From NCBI GenBank assembly GCA_944393485.1, contig CALYAJ010000004.1:1-49982 (forward strand): a DNA stretch of 49,982 nt, in the 5' to 3' direction. Below, piece after piece: positions 33,346 to 41,908 of this stretch. The notes beneath the pieces were generated by a model. It was given only the letters and a program-made list of their open reading frames with translations, ran no database searches and had not been told where the DNA came from. This DNA is from an uncultured Clostridia bacterium (GTDB taxonomy: Bacteria; Bacillota; Clostridia; TANB77; CAG-508). Position numbers and translations under genes: made by a program. How positions within the stretch are numbered: the first letter of the stretch is position 1; each line of letters begins with the position of its first letter.

Positions 33346-33766
33346 TTTTACTCCTATTTATATATTCTTGTATAAATTCTTTTGTAGGTGTATATAAATT
33401 ATCTGGTAAATTATCTAAATCAAACCATTTCCATTGGTCATGTTTATTAGGCTCTAAATTATTTAATTTTCCACTAAATTTATTGGCAATTAATTGTATT
33501 GTAATATAATGTTTACCTGGCTGTATGTCATCCACAACATTAAATATTTCCAAATCTGATATATCTAAATCAGTCTCTTCTTTAGTTTCTCTAATTGCTC
33601 CTTCTAAAATCGTTTCATCATATTCTTGTTTTCCTCCTGGAAAAGTCCAACTTCCAGGTTCATATATTCCACCGGTATCACCATATTCTTCTGAACGATG
33701 ACCTAGTAAAACTTTATTTCCATCTTTTATCATAATTCCTAATCCGACTTTAATTATTCCATCCAT
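33326..33766 (-). CDS. MutT-like Nudix hydrolase
   Basis: A 146-residue protein with a Nudix box in WTFPGGKQEYDETILEGAIR followed by ETKEETDLDIS. It should hydrolyse an oxidised or other nucleoside triphosphate, or a related nucleotide derivative. It heads an operon with hydrolase, helicase and hypothetical genes. The coupling by overlap to the hydrolase is visible, but no shared pathway is obvious. Confidence 0.92.
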   Translation of the reverse strand: MDGIIKVGLGIMIKDGNKVLLGHRSEEYGDTGGIYEPGSWTFPGGKQEYDETILEGAIRETKEETDLDISDLEIFNVVDDIQPGKHYITIQLIANKFSGKLNNLEPNKHDQWKWFDLDNLPDNLYTPTKEFIQEYINRSKNEDTRI

Positions 33767-33792
33767 TAAATCACCTCATTACTATTGTTATA

Positions 33793-33821
33793 ATTTTATA
33801 TGATAACTAAAAAATATACAA
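33793..33821 (-). promoter_or_regulatory. SigA-type promoter of the MutT-helicase operon
   Basis: Minus strand TTGTAT (33816-33821), a 17-bp spacer and TAAAAT (33793-33798), 27 bases before the MutT start codon. Confidence 0.55.
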
Positions 33822-33866
33822 CATAAATCTTAAATATTTCCTATACACTTTCGGAGTTTAAAAGCA

Positions 33867-33895
33867 TTTACATTTTATGTAAAGTTTGATATAAT
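33867..33895 (+). promoter_or_regulatory. SigA-type promoter with long leader
   Basis: TTTACA (33867-33872), a 17-bp spacer and TATAAT (33890-33895). It precedes the plus-strand gene at 34023 by about 130 bases. The leader contains an unused AGGAGG at 33930-33935 without an ATG, GTG or TTG at a suitable distance, and the real AAGGAG before 34023. Confidence 0.65.
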
Positions 33896-34022
33896 ATACT
33901 TTGATAATGCACATTGAAAAAAGAATAAAGGAGGTATATTTTTAACTTTATTTTATCAGCAGAGGCTGTTTATATAGAGTAACTATTAATCTAGTTTGTA
34001 ATAATTAATAAGGAGATTTTTT

Positions 34023-34643
34023 ATGCAGAAATATTTATACGAGGGAAAAAAGAAAACATATAACGAAATGAGATTTATAGTTATGTTATGGAAACATAAC
34101 GGATTCATTAAAAGTAGAATTGAAAACTTCCATGAACTTTTTGAATTGATTTCAGAAAGTTCAAGAAAAATTCTTGAAATTCGCTGGGGCCTCCCTGACC
34201 TAAAATATTTTAAGGGCTATTCTTTTCTTGCTAAAAAATTAGGGACCGATTGTAAGCATGCAAAAGAATTGTATCAGCAAGCACTTTCAGAACTTTATGA
34301 AAGTCAGTTTGCCATACTTGTATGTCATGCCAAGACTATTGGCCTCCAAAAAGCTGCTGGTTTTGGGAGACTGGGCTATTCAGTTTCAAATGAAATACAG
34401 CCTTATGATATAGACGCAAAAGCGTTATCATTAGCTGTTGATTCTCTTACAGAGGAAGAGTCAAAAATACTAAGACTTTACTTTGGTTTAGACTCTTGTA
34501 CTCCTCTTTCTCTAGAAGAGATTGGAAATCTGCTAAATTTGGAAAAAGAAGAAGTTAGCTCAATCAAAGATAAATCTTTAATTAAATTGAGTTTTCCTAG
34601 TTCTCTTAACACTTTTCTAATCTCTAAACAAAATATAGTATAG
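34023..34643 (+). CDS. Sigma-region-4-like helix-turn-helix protein
   Basis: A 206-residue protein with two segments that look like sigma-70 region 4. The first (about 38-85) reads ELISESSRKILEIRWGLPD, then SFLAKKLGTDCKHAKELYQQ and ALSELYE. The second (about 135-195) reads LAVDSLTEEESKILRLYFGL, then LSLEEIGNLLNLEKEEVSSI and KDKSLIKL. I see no region 2 (core RNA polymerase contact and -10 melting), so it is not a complete sigma factor; it may be a DNA-binding or RNAP-binding regulator. Codons here are less AT-rich (for example GGCCTCC and CTGGGC) than in the neighbours, hinting at transfer. It has its own promoter and a strong terminator. Confidence 0.7.
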   Translation: MQKYLYEGKKKTYNEMRFIVMLWKHNGFIKSRIENFHELFELISESSRKILEIRWGLPDLKYFKGYSFLAKKLGTDCKHAKELYQQALSELYESQFAILVCHAKTIGLQKAAGFGRLGYSVSNEIQPYDIDAKALSLAVDSLTEEESKILRLYFGLDSCTPLSLEEIGNLLNLEKEEVSSIKDKSLIKLSFPSSLNTFLISKQNIV

Positions 34644-34666
34644 TATTAACTCCTTTGTAATCTTTT

Positions 34667-34703
34667 AAGCTGTGGGTATGCAACTTATACCCACAGCTTT
34701 TTT
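34667..34703 (+). terminator. Strong intrinsic terminator
   Basis: AAGCTGTGGGTAT (34667-34679) pairs with ATACCCACAGCTT (34687-34699), seven-base loop, then TTTTT. It ends the sigma-like gene's transcript and also faces the convergent MoaA-like gene. Confidence 0.92.
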
Positions 34704-34714
34704 CTATTTAAAAT

Positions 34715-35764
34715 TTAAACACTACATTCTTTGCCTCTTCCTTTTCGAAGCATTTCATAAAAGTCTTCTATGTTGGCTTCTTTGCTTGTTTTTCCAAATC
34801 TAAATTCACCTAAATTACTTCTAAAATGCTTTCTTTCAATATTTTTTTCAATAATATTTTCTCTTTTTTGAAGAAGATTCTTTATTATTTTATTCTTTTC
34901 TTCTAATGATGTATTATCTATTTTAACAACATTTTTATCATTCAGACAAACTGAAATATTTCCTTGTGGAGATATTCTAAGCTTATGACAAGAACCACAT
35001 GGATATTTCCATGAAAACATTGCAAGAATTCCAACTGTAATAGTATCATTAATTCTATAATATCTCATAGAAGGATTATCTCCACTAATTTGTTTTCGTG
35101 AAATTTCTTTAATAGTTCCTAATTTTTTAAGTTCATTTAAAATATTAACTTCAGTAATATATTCATTAACCCAAAAATTTTGACCATCTTCTTCTAGTTG
35201 ATTTGGATTACATGGGAAAAATTGCAAAAATCTTACAATAATTCTTTCCTTGCCATATATTTTATTCTTTTCAATAGCAAAATTTATAAAGTCTTTAATT
35301 TCATTTATATTATCTTTCATTACAACCATATTTATTTTAATTAAACAATCAGTTTTTTCTAACATTTTGTCAATACCTTTAAGAACTTTATCTAATGCAT
35401 CTATTCCAACTATATTCTTAAATTTTTCTTTATTCATAGTATCTAAACTTATATTTATTCTACTAATCCCACTATCTTTTAATTCTTCCACTTTTCTCTC
35501 TAAAAAGAAACCATTTGTAGTCATTGATTGCTCTTCATATCCAAGTTCTTTTGCATATTTCATAAATTCACAAATACTATTTTTAAATAAAGGTTCTCCT
35601 CCTGTCCAATGGATTCTTTTAACACTGTTATTTTTTGCAGCTTCTATTATTTCTTTAATATCTTTATCACTCATATCTTTCGAAACACTATTATGTGAAT
35701 TACAGTAACTACATCTAAAGTTACAATTTGATGTTATTCCAAATCTTAAATGCCAATCTTCCAT
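34715..35764 (-). CDS. MoaA-like radical SAM protein
   Basis: A 349-residue radical SAM enzyme: Cys14, Cys18 and Cys21 in CNFRCSYC bind the SAM-cleaving 4Fe-4S cluster, followed by WTGGEPLFKN and TMTTNGFFL-type motifs. A second cluster is probably held by PCGSCHKLRISPQGNISVC, as in MoaA, where it binds the GTP-derived substrate. Homology to MoaA is clear, but none of moaC, moaD, moaE, mog or moeA is in the window. A molybdopterin role is therefore uncertain; other MoaA-like enzymes act on peptides. Strong AAGGAGG site before ATG. Confidence 0.85.
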   Translation of the reverse strand: MEDWHLRFGITSNCNFRCSYCNSHNSVSKDMSDKDIKEIIEAAKNNSVKRIHWTGGEPLFKNSICEFMKYAKELGYEEQSMTTNGFFLERKVEELKDSGISRINISLDTMNKEKFKNIVGIDALDKVLKGIDKMLEKTDCLIKINMVVMKDNINEIKDFINFAIEKNKIYGKERIIVRFLQFFPCNPNQLEEDGQNFWVNEYITEVNILNELKKLGTIKEISRKQISGDNPSMRYYRINDTITVGILAMFSWKYPCGSCHKLRISPQGNISVCLNDKNVVKIDNTSLEEKNKIIKNLLQKRENIIEKNIERKHFRSNLGEFRFGKTSKEANIEDFYEMLRKGRGKECSV

Positions 35765-35824
35765 TTTTAATCCCTCCTTTAAAAAATTTTTTAATGTGTT
35801 CTAAAACCATAAATATATAGTTTA

Positions 35825-36319
35825 TCATCTTTGATCAAATTCATTATCGTTGTTTTCTGGACACTTTATATTACATTTCTTTACTTCTTCTTTTAAAAAT
35901 TCCGTTATAAAGAAAATTACATCTTCAATAGCTTCATCTGCATCTGATTTATGTATAGCATTAAGAAAAAAAATATCATTTCCTATATTTAATACTGCAT
36001 TTGGTGGACTAAATTTATATCTTATCGTTTCTCTGTCGCACATACTACCTAAAGGTTTATCACCACATATTTTTATTAAATCTTTAATAGCATTTTTACC
36101 AGCTACTAAACCAACTATAGCACGTCCATTTTTTAATTGGTCTGTATTTAATTTTTTAAATTTTAAATTTTTTTCATTTTTATAAAGTCTATTCAAAAAA
36201 TTTTCATTTAGAACAATATCTCTTGAAAATATTATATTTAAATTTTCAGAAATAATTTTTAAAATTTTATCCTTTTTTTCATATGCACAAGGCTTTATCA
36301 TAAATAAACTATATTCCAT
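35825..36319 (-). CDS. Nucleoside diphosphate kinase-like protein
   Basis: A 164-residue protein starting at ATG 36319 (MEYSLFMIKPC) behind GGAGATTAAA; a longer TTG start would overlap the preceding gene. The NDPK pattern is MIKPCAYEKKDKILKII, GRAIVGLVAGKNAIKDL, ETIRYKF, and NAIHKSDADEA, in which His is the phospho-acceptor and the usual G-S-D is K-S-D. A 20-30-residue extension (EFLKEEVKKCNIKCPENNDN) follows. It may be a divergent Ndk or a non-catalytic relative. It lies directly after the DUF402 gene (1 bp apart). Confidence 0.75.
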   Translation of the reverse strand: MEYSLFMIKPCAYEKKDKILKIISENLNIIFSRDIVLNENFLNRLYKNEKNLKFKKLNTDQLKNGRAIVGLVAGKNAIKDLIKICGDKPLGSMCDRETIRYKFSPPNAVLNIGNDIFFLNAIHKSDADEAIEDVIFFITEFLKEEVKKCNIKCPENNDNEFDQR

Positions 36320-36320
36320 T

Positions 36321-36869
36321 TTAATCTCCAATACGATTTTTTAATAATTCTACAGATTTCATTGTAAAATTATATAATATTTTAAAATCATCTTTTATCA
36401 TTTGCTTAATTTTATACATTGTAGAAAACGCTATGTCATATTCTTCTCTTGATACAATATTATTTAAAAGTGCCTCTTTTAATTCATTTTCATCTAACGC
36501 ATAAAATGTACCATCAGGTAATACAACTAAATCTAAATATAAATCTTCGCTATATGGTATTTCTCCATCATATTTACAATAAGATCTTCCAATATCAAAA
36601 TACCATTGTTTTAAATTCCACTCATTATCAAACATTACTGTCATACAGTATTTTTCTTTTTTTGGAAAGTATGTCATAATTTTATAATCTTTTGCTATTA
36701 CTAAATCAGTTGTTCCATTTGGTCTTATTACTTCAAAATTTTCATTTAATTTTTCTATTTCTATTAATGAAATTTTTCCTTTAAACTTTTCATCGTTTGA
36801 ATCAGAAATTATAAATTTTTTGTTTACTATATTTTTATCTGTTCTTCTATCTGCAAAATTTAATTTCAT
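36321..36869 (-). CDS. DUF402-domain nucleotide phosphatase-like protein
   Basis: A 182-residue protein whose last 110 residues carry the DUF402 pattern: KQWYFDIGRSYCKYDGEIPY and then SEDLYLDLVVLPDGTFYALD, with ENELKEALLNNIVSREEYD. DUF402 proteins include Ntdp, a metal-dependent nucleoside tri- and diphosphatase. The acidic residues of the pattern are present. It is in a tight HD-DUF402-NDK-like run; the NDK-like gene begins one base after its stop. Confidence 0.8.
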   Translation of the reverse strand: MKLNFADRRTDKNIVNKKFIISDSNDEKFKGKISLIEIEKLNENFEVIRPNGTTDLVIAKDYKIMTYFPKKEKYCMTVMFDNEWNLKQWYFDIGRSYCKYDGEIPYSEDLYLDLVVLPDGTFYALDENELKEALLNNIVSREEYDIAFSTMYKIKQMIKDDFKILYNFTMKSVELLKNRIGD

Positions 36870-36878
36870 ATTATCTTT

Positions 36879-37439
36879 TCATCGCTCCTCTAATATTTTC
36901 AATAAATTTTTATATTTATCTCTTTCTTTTTCTTTTATATATTCAAATTCTATTTTATTCCAACTACGTTGTAATTTACTAATAATTCCATCTGCTCCCT
37001 CATCTATACTACATTGCCTCCTTCCATACCATGCATAAAAAAGAGTGAGTGGATGTTCAATATGTGCTACTGCATCAGATGTTGCGATAATTTTTTCTTC
37101 AAGTGTATTTCTTATAAATTCAGATGAACCACGATGTTTTAATATACAATTTTTTACTTTAGTTATAAATTCTTTATCAATATTGTATTTTTTTAAAAAT
37201 TGTTCAGCATATTCTGCACCAGTTATATGATGATTTTTTCTTTCACCTACCATTTTAGTAATATCATGTAAATATGCAGAAATCTCAACTACTTGTATAT
37301 TTGCTCCTAGTTCTTTAGACATATTTGATGCAATTTCTACAACAGGATTTATGTGATATTTAATTCTGTCGTCTTTACATACATTATTTAATAATTCTTT
37401 AATATCATTTATTAAAATTTGATATTCTTTATTTTGCAA
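36879..37439 (-). CDS. HD-domain phosphohydrolase
   Basis: A 186-residue HD protein: H and D of AYLHDITKMVGE, and NHHITGAEYAE, supply the metal-binding residues, with a later Asp in SDAVAHIEH. It resembles small clostridial HD proteins that act on nucleotides or phosphorylated substrates. The start is TTG at 37439 with AAGAGATGA upstream and no nearer ATG in frame. Nine bases separate it from the DUF402 gene, so the three genes look like one nucleotide-related operon. Confidence 0.8.
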   Translation of the reverse strand: MQNKEYQILINDIKELLNNVCKDDRIKYHINPVVEIASNMSKELGANIQVVEISAYLHDITKMVGERKNHHITGAEYAEQFLKKYNIDKEFITKVKNCILKHRGSSEFIRNTLEEKIIATSDAVAHIEHPLTLFYAWYGRRQCSIDEGADGIISKLQRSWNKIEFEYIKEKERDKYKNLLKILEER

Positions 37440-37583
37440 ATTATATCATCTCTTTCTATAGCTTTTCCTAAAGAAATCTAATTTCTTCTTTTTATAATAT
37501 ATATTCAATACTTAATATAAATATGCCTATAATATTATTTTTATTTTCATTCCATAGATGGATATTACTAACTGTATTAATAA

Positions 37584-37625
37584 AAAGAAGTGTAATCTGT
37601 TTTATTATTTAGGTTACACTTCTTT
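37584..37625. terminator. Bidirectional intrinsic terminator
   Basis: AAAGAAGTGTAATCT (37584-37598) pairs with AGGTTACACTTCTTT (37611-37625) with one wobble or mismatch. It ends the truncated RhuM transcript (stop at 37630). Confidence 0.75.
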
Positions 37626-37629
37626 AATT

Positions 37630-38076
37630 TTAAGATTTTCTTGCAAGTAATTCTTTCCAATAATTACCTCCACCATTTCCTTTAAGCCTTTCATCATCCA
37701 TTGTAAAACCTTTAATCATATACTCTTTTAATCTTTCTGTTGCCCATTTTCTAAAGTTAGTAGCAATTTTAGATTTTATTCTATATCCTAAAGAGATAAT
37801 CATATCTAAATTGTAATATTTAACTTTTCTTTCAACATTTCTTTTTCCTTCCTTTTGAACTGTCAAGAATTCCTTGACAGTTGAAGCTTCATCTAACTCT
37901 TCTTCATAAAAATTTTTTTTAATATGTAAACTAATATTTTGCTTAGTTGTATCAAATAATTCTGCCATTTGTTGTTGTGATAACCATACTGTTTCATTTT
38001 CGACTCTAACATCTATTTTTGTCAATCCATCCTCTGTTTGATATATTATAATATCTCCTTTTGAATTATCTATCAT
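37630..38076 (-). CDS. RhuM/virulence-type protein, C-terminally truncated
   Basis: A 148-residue protein starting at ATG 38076 (MIDNSKGDII) behind GGAGG. It opens with the RhuM pattern VWLSQQQMAELFDTTKQNIS, an N-terminal helix-turn-helix like the phage-antirepressor and RhuM families, followed by YYNLDMIISLGYRIKS and YWKELLARKS at the end. Full-length RhuM proteins are about 330 residues and continue after ELLAR with a conserved segment (about IRDIRSSEK). Here a stop follows ARKS, so only the N-terminal half remains. It may be a broken gene or a short HTH regulator. The promoter carries a SOS-like box. Confidence 0.78.
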   Translation of the reverse strand: MIDNSKGDIIIYQTEDGLTKIDVRVENETVWLSQQQMAELFDTTKQNISLHIKKNFYEEELDEASTVKEFLTVQKEGKRNVERKVKYYNLDMIISLGYRIKSKIATNFRKWATERLKEYMIKGFTMDDERLKGNGGGNYWKELLARKS

Positions 38077-38098
38077 AAAAACCTCCATTTAAGTTTTG

Positions 38099-38112
38099 CG
38101 AACATTTGTATT
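38099..38112. promoter_or_regulatory. SOS-like (LexA) box before the RhuM-like gene
   Basis: CGAACATTTGTATT, with an intact CGAAC half-site and a partial GTTCG half. It lies just downstream of the -10 element at 38110-38115, in the first transcribed bases. Confidence 0.4.
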
Positions 38113-38138
38113 GTATCATACAAGTATTAGTTATTCAA
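38110..38138 (-). promoter_or_regulatory. SigA-type promoter of the RhuM-like gene
   Basis: Minus strand TTGAAT (38133-38138), a 17-bp spacer and TACAAT (38110-38115), overlapped by the SOS-like box. Confidence 0.6.
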
Positions 38139-38235
38139 TACTTATTTAACCATTTTTTAATATAAGAAAGGCATTTTGCCAAGTAAAACTTTGCGGAAAT
38201 AGCAAAATACATGCCACTCGCTTTGCTTGAGCGGA

Positions 38236-38287
38236 CATAGATAACCTAACCTTGTTGTATACGTAAAAATCTGACGATTCTTCCTAT
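38236..38287 (-). repeat. Interspersed hairpin repeat, copy 3 (inverted)
   Basis: Read on the minus strand it begins ATAGGAAGAATCGTCAGATT and continues ACAACAAGGTTAGGTT, matching the first half of the 1540-1644 repeat with few changes. The adjoining 38160-38235 holds different small hairpins (TTTTGCC with GGCATTTTGCC, and CTCGC with GAGCG). No coding function. Confidence 0.75.
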
Positions 38288-38291
38288 TCAA

Positions 38292-38329
38292 TAAAAAGAA
38301 GTGTCTCCATTTTTAATCTTGGATACACT
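38292..38329 (-). terminator. Intrinsic terminator of secA
   Basis: AGTGTCTCCA (38300-38309) pairs with TGGATACACT (38320-38329) with one mismatch; on the minus strand the stem is followed by TCTTTTTATT. It lies 20 bases after the secA stop. Confidence 0.75.
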
Positions 38330-38349
38330 CCTCTCATAATATTAAGCTT

Positions 38350-41121
38350 TTATGCATTTTTTCCATGACAATTTTTATATTTTAATCCTGAACCACAAGG
38401 GCATGGATCATTTCTACCAATCTTTGGTCCATCATTTACTATTGTTTGATGTGCATGATTTTTATCACTTTGTGCTAATTTACCATCAACTAGATTTACA
38501 GCTGTTTCGTCAAATCCTTCTTTTGTATCTTTTACATTAGAAGTTCTAACTACATTTCCTACTTTTTCAATATGAGAAAGTATTTTAACAACATCTAATT
38601 TAATGTTTTCATTCATTTCATCAAACATATCTGTTCCTTCAATTCTATATTGAACAACTGGATCTTTTTGACCATAAGCACGTAGACCAATACCATTCTT
38701 TAATTCTTCCATATCATCTATATGATCCATCCATTTTTGATCTACAACTTTTAATAATACAACTCTTTCAAGTTCTCTTATTTCTTTTTCACCAAAATCT
38801 TTTTCTTTAGCTTCATATTTTTCAAATACTTTATTTGCAAGTTCATCAGAAAATTCTACTTGGTCAACATTATCAGCTTTTATAGTTTCTAAATCTGTTA
38901 TTCCGAAAACATCTTGAACATCTTGCATTAACGCTTCTTTATTTAGTTTTTCTCCATCAGCTAAAGTAAAGTGTGTTGAAACAACAGCATCTACAATAGA
39001 ATTGAACATTTTTTGTATATTGTCTTTTAAATCTTTACCATCAAGAACTTCTCTTCTTTCTTTATAGATAAGTTCTCTTTGTGCATTCATAACATCATCA
39101 TATTTTAATACATTCTTTCTTATGCTAAAGTTTCTTCCTTCAACTTTCTTTTGAGCATTTTCTACAGCTTTTGTTATGATTTTAGATTCAATTGGTAAAT
39201 CTTCTGATGCGTTTAATTTGTCATAAACTTTTGTAATTACATCTCCAGCAAATATTTTCATCAAATTATCATCTAAGCTTATATAGAATCTTGATGAACC
39301 TGGATCTCCTTGACGACCACTACGTCCACGTAATTGGTTATCAATTCTTCTTGATTCATGTCTTGATGTACCAATAATTTTTAATCCGCCAGCATCAATT
39401 ACTTTTTGTTTTTCATCTGCTATTTCTTTGTCATATTTACTAACTAATTCTCTAAATACTTTTCTTGCATTAATAATATCTTGATCATCAGTTTCATTAA
39501 ATGCTGTAGCTTGTTCTACCATTTCATCTGAATATTTTTTACGTTTCATTTCTTGTTTTGCTAAATATTCACTATTACCTCCAAGCATAATATCAGTACC
39601 ACGACCAGCCATATTTGTTGCAATTGTAACTGCTCCATATTTACCTGCTTGTGCTATAATTTCTGCTTCTCTTTCATGTGCCTTAGCATTTAATACTTGA
39701 TGTCTAATTCCTTCTTTAGTTAATATTTTACTTAATGCTTCTGATTTTTCGATTGAAACAGTACCAATTAGAACTGGTTGTCCTTTTTGGTAACTTTCTT
39801 TTACATCTTTTACTACTGCTCTAAATTTAGCTTTTTCATTTTTATATATAATATCTGGTAAATCTTCTCTTATCATTGGTTTATTTGTTGGTATAGAAAC
39901 AACATCTAAGTGATAAATCTCTTGGAATTCTGCTTCTTCTGTCATAGCAGTACCAGTCATACCAGATAACTTTTCATACATTCTGAAGTAGTTTTGGAAT
40001 GTAATTGTTGCAAGTGTTTTTGATTCATCTGCAATTTTTACATGCTCTTTTGCTTCTATTGCTTGATGTAGACCATTGTTGTATCTTCTTCCATACATAA
40101 TACGTCCTGTGAATTCATCAACAATTAATACTTCTCCATCTTTTACAATGTAATCTATATCTTTTTTCATTACACCATATGCACGTAATGCTTGATTTAC
40201 ATTGTGTACTATTTCTGAATTTTCTAAGTCATTAAAATTATCTACTTTAAAATATTCTTCTGCTTTTTTAATACCTTTTTGTGTAAGTGATGCAGATTTA
40301 GCTTTTAAATCTACTATATAATCGTATTTTTCATTATCTTCTGCTTGCTCCATATCTTCAACATTTTCTTCAACAATTACTTTTGCTTCTAATGTTCTTA
40401 CAAAGCTATCAGCTTTTTTATATAATTCTGATGACTTATTAGCTCTACCAGAAATAATAAGCGGTGTACGAGCTTCATCAATTAAAATACTATCTATTTC
40501 ATCAACAATTGCATAGTTTAATTTTCTTTGAACTAATTGTTCTTTATATAAAACCATGTTGTCTCTTAAATAATCAAATCCAAATTCATTATTTGTTCCA
40601 TATGTTATATCTGCAGCATATGCTTTTCTTCTTTGATCTGGTTCTAATCCATTTACTACTAGTCCTACAGAAAGACCTAAGAATTTATATAATTTACCCA
40701 TCCATTCACTATCTCTTTTAGCTAGGTAATCATTTACTGTTATAACATGAACACCTTTTCCTGTTAATGCATTTAAATATGCAGGAAGTGTTGCAACAAG
40801 TGTTTTTCCTTCACCTGTTTTCATTTCTGAAATTCTACCTTGGTGTAGTATAATACCACCAATTAATTGAACATCAAAATGTCTTAATCCTAACACTCTT
40901 TTAGACGCTTCCCTAACAACTGCAAAAGCCTCTGGTAATATATCATCTAAAGTTTTACCTTCTTCTAATTGCTTTTTAAAATAAGCAGTCTTACCTGTTA
41001 GTTCCTTGTCTGATAATTTTGCCATTTCTGGTTCTAAGCCATTAATTTGCTCTACTATTGGCATTACTCTTTTTACTTCTTTTTCACTATATGTCTTAAA
41101 GATCTTTTTTAATACGCCCAT
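38350..41121 (-). CDS. secA: Protein translocase subunit SecA
   Basis: A 923-residue motor ATPase that pushes preproteins through SecYEG. The nucleotide-binding region has Walker [36 protein letters not shown], the IVDEFTGR motif, [13 protein letters not shown] in NBD2 and the [12 protein letters not shown] helical scaffold region. It ends with [19 protein letters not shown], the zinc-binding SEC-C tail. Length is slightly above the usual 840-900. ATG has AGGAGG 11 bases upstream and a good promoter. As the only SecA seen, it probably also exports the SipW-class proteins at 125-10181. Confidence 0.98.
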   Translation of the reverse strand: MGVLKKIFKTYSEKEVKRVMPIVEQINGLEPEMAKLSDKELTGKTAYFKKQLEEGKTLDDILPEAFAVVREASKRVLGLRHFDVQLIGGIILHQGRISEMKTGEGKTLVATLPAYLNALTGKGVHVITVNDYLAKRDSEWMGKLYKFLGLSVGLVVNGLEPDQRRKAYAADITYGTNNEFGFDYLRDNMVLYKEQLVQRKLNYAIVDEIDSILIDEARTPLIISGRANKSSELYKKADSFVRTLEAKVIVEENVEDMEQAEDNEKYDYIVDLKAKSASLTQKGIKKAEEYFKVDNFNDLENSEIVHNVNQALRAYGVMKKDIDYIVKDGEVLIVDEFTGRIMYGRRYNNGLHQAIEAKEHVKIADESKTLATITFQNYFRMYEKLSGMTGTAMTEEAEFQEIYHLDVVSIPTNKPMIREDLPDIIYKNEKAKFRAVVKDVKESYQKGQPVLIGTVSIEKSEALSKILTKEGIRHQVLNAKAHEREAEIIAQAGKYGAVTIATNMAGRGTDIMLGGNSEYLAKQEMKRKKYSDEMVEQATAFNETDDQDIINARKVFRELVSKYDKEIADEKQKVIDAGGLKIIGTSRHESRRIDNQLRGRSGRQGDPGSSRFYISLDDNLMKIFAGDVITKVYDKLNASEDLPIESKIITKAVENAQKKVEGRNFSIRKNVLKYDDVMNAQRELIYKERREVLDGKDLKDNIQKMFNSIVDAVVSTHFTLADGEKLNKEALMQDVQDVFGITDLETIKADNVDQVEFSDELANKVFEKYEAKEKDFGEKEIRELERVVLLKVVDQKWMDHIDDMEELKNGIGLRAYGQKDPVVQYRIEGTDMFDEMNENIKLDVVKILSHIEKVGNVVRTSNVKDTKEGFDETAVNLVDGKLAQSDKNHAHQTIVNDGPKIGRNDPCPCGSGLKYKNCHGKNA

Positions 41122-41156
41122 TCGTCTTTTGCCTCCTAAATATAATTATCATGTGT

Positions 41157-41185
41157 ACTATATCACTAAAATAAGTTTTTCGCAA
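41157..41185 (-). promoter_or_regulatory. SigA-type promoter of secA
   Basis: Minus strand TTGCGA (41180-41185), a 17-bp spacer and TATAGT (41157-41162), giving a leader of about 30 bases. Confidence 0.65.
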
Positions 41186-41262
41186 TAATTTATTTAAAAA
41201 AACATATATAAGATATCTTTTTCATAAAATTAAATATAAATATTAAGAAAGAGGTGTTAATT

Positions 41263-41796
41263 TTGTTTATATATAATCTAAAAGTAAGTGGAAGTTTTTT
41301 GTTCAAAATTTTTTTTATTATAGTTACAATTGTTATATTGGTCGTATTTTCAATTTCTTGCTATAAAATATTTAATTTAGCTAAATCTAATACAAATATT
41401 TCTGACAACTCTTCAAATGTTATAGAAATTACAACAAGTACATATACAAATATTTTAAAAGACTCTCACGAAAACATAGATAAATATGTTGGTAAATCAT
41501 ATAAATTCTCCGGTTACATATATAGAGCTTATGATTTTACAGAAGATCAATTTGTTCTTGCACGTGATATGGTTATTAGCTCTGATTATCAAACTTTAAT
41601 TGTAGGATTTTTGTCTGAATATAAAGGAATAAAAGATTATTCAGATGACACATGGGTAGAAGTTACCGGAACTATAAAAAAGGTTGATTATCATGGTGAT
41701 ATGCCAGAATTACAAGTTACATCTTTAAAAGAAATAGATAAACCTACTGATGAATATGTATTTCCTCCAGATGAATCATATGTACCAACAGAATAA
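41263..41796 (+). CDS. Membrane-anchored OB-type domain protein (DUF1980/TIGR03943-like)
   Basis: A 177-residue protein; I choose TTG 41263 because GAGGTG lies six bases upstream (an earlier GTG overlaps that site). One membrane segment (about 11-32) is followed by an extracellular domain with the pattern KYVGKSYKFSGYIYRAYDFT, QFVLARDMVISSDYQ, LIVGFLSEYKG, DTWVEVTGTI, ELQVTSLKEIDKPTDEYVFP. This is the order of strands in the C-terminal half of YcgQ/TIGR03943-type membrane proteins, here apparently standing alone. Its ligand is unknown. It is a single gene with a terminator at 41853. Confidence 0.7.
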   Translation: MFIYNLKVSGSFLFKIFFIIVTIVILVVFSISCYKIFNLAKSNTNISDNSSNVIEITTSTYTNILKDSHENIDKYVGKSYKFSGYIYRAYDFTEDQFVLARDMVISSDYQTLIVGFLSEYKGIKDYSDDTWVEVTGTIKKVDYHGDMPELQVTSLKEIDKPTDEYVFPPDESYVPTE

Positions 41797-41852
41797 TTTT
41801 TACTATCACGAATATTTTTTAGTATACTAAATTTAATTTTTACTATTTAATA

Positions 41853-41901
41853 AAAACTGTAATCCATATTAAATAATTATTTTAATATGAATTACAGTTT
41901 T
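41853..41901. terminator. Bidirectional intrinsic terminator
   Basis: AAACTGTAATCCATATTAAA and TTTAATATGAATTACAGTTT (within 41853-41901) are nearly perfect inverted repeats with a 7-base loop and A/T runs on both sides, located between convergent genes. Confidence 0.85.
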
Positions 41902-41908
41902 CTTTAAT

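Noticed and set aside
33928-33965. A leader peptide after the first AGGAGG upstream of the sigma-like gene
   Set aside because: No ATG, GTG or TTG lies at a suitable distance; only a non-standard ATT start could be imagined.
34715-35764. Molybdenum cofactor gene cluster
   Set aside because: Only a MoaA-like gene is present; neighbours are unrelated.
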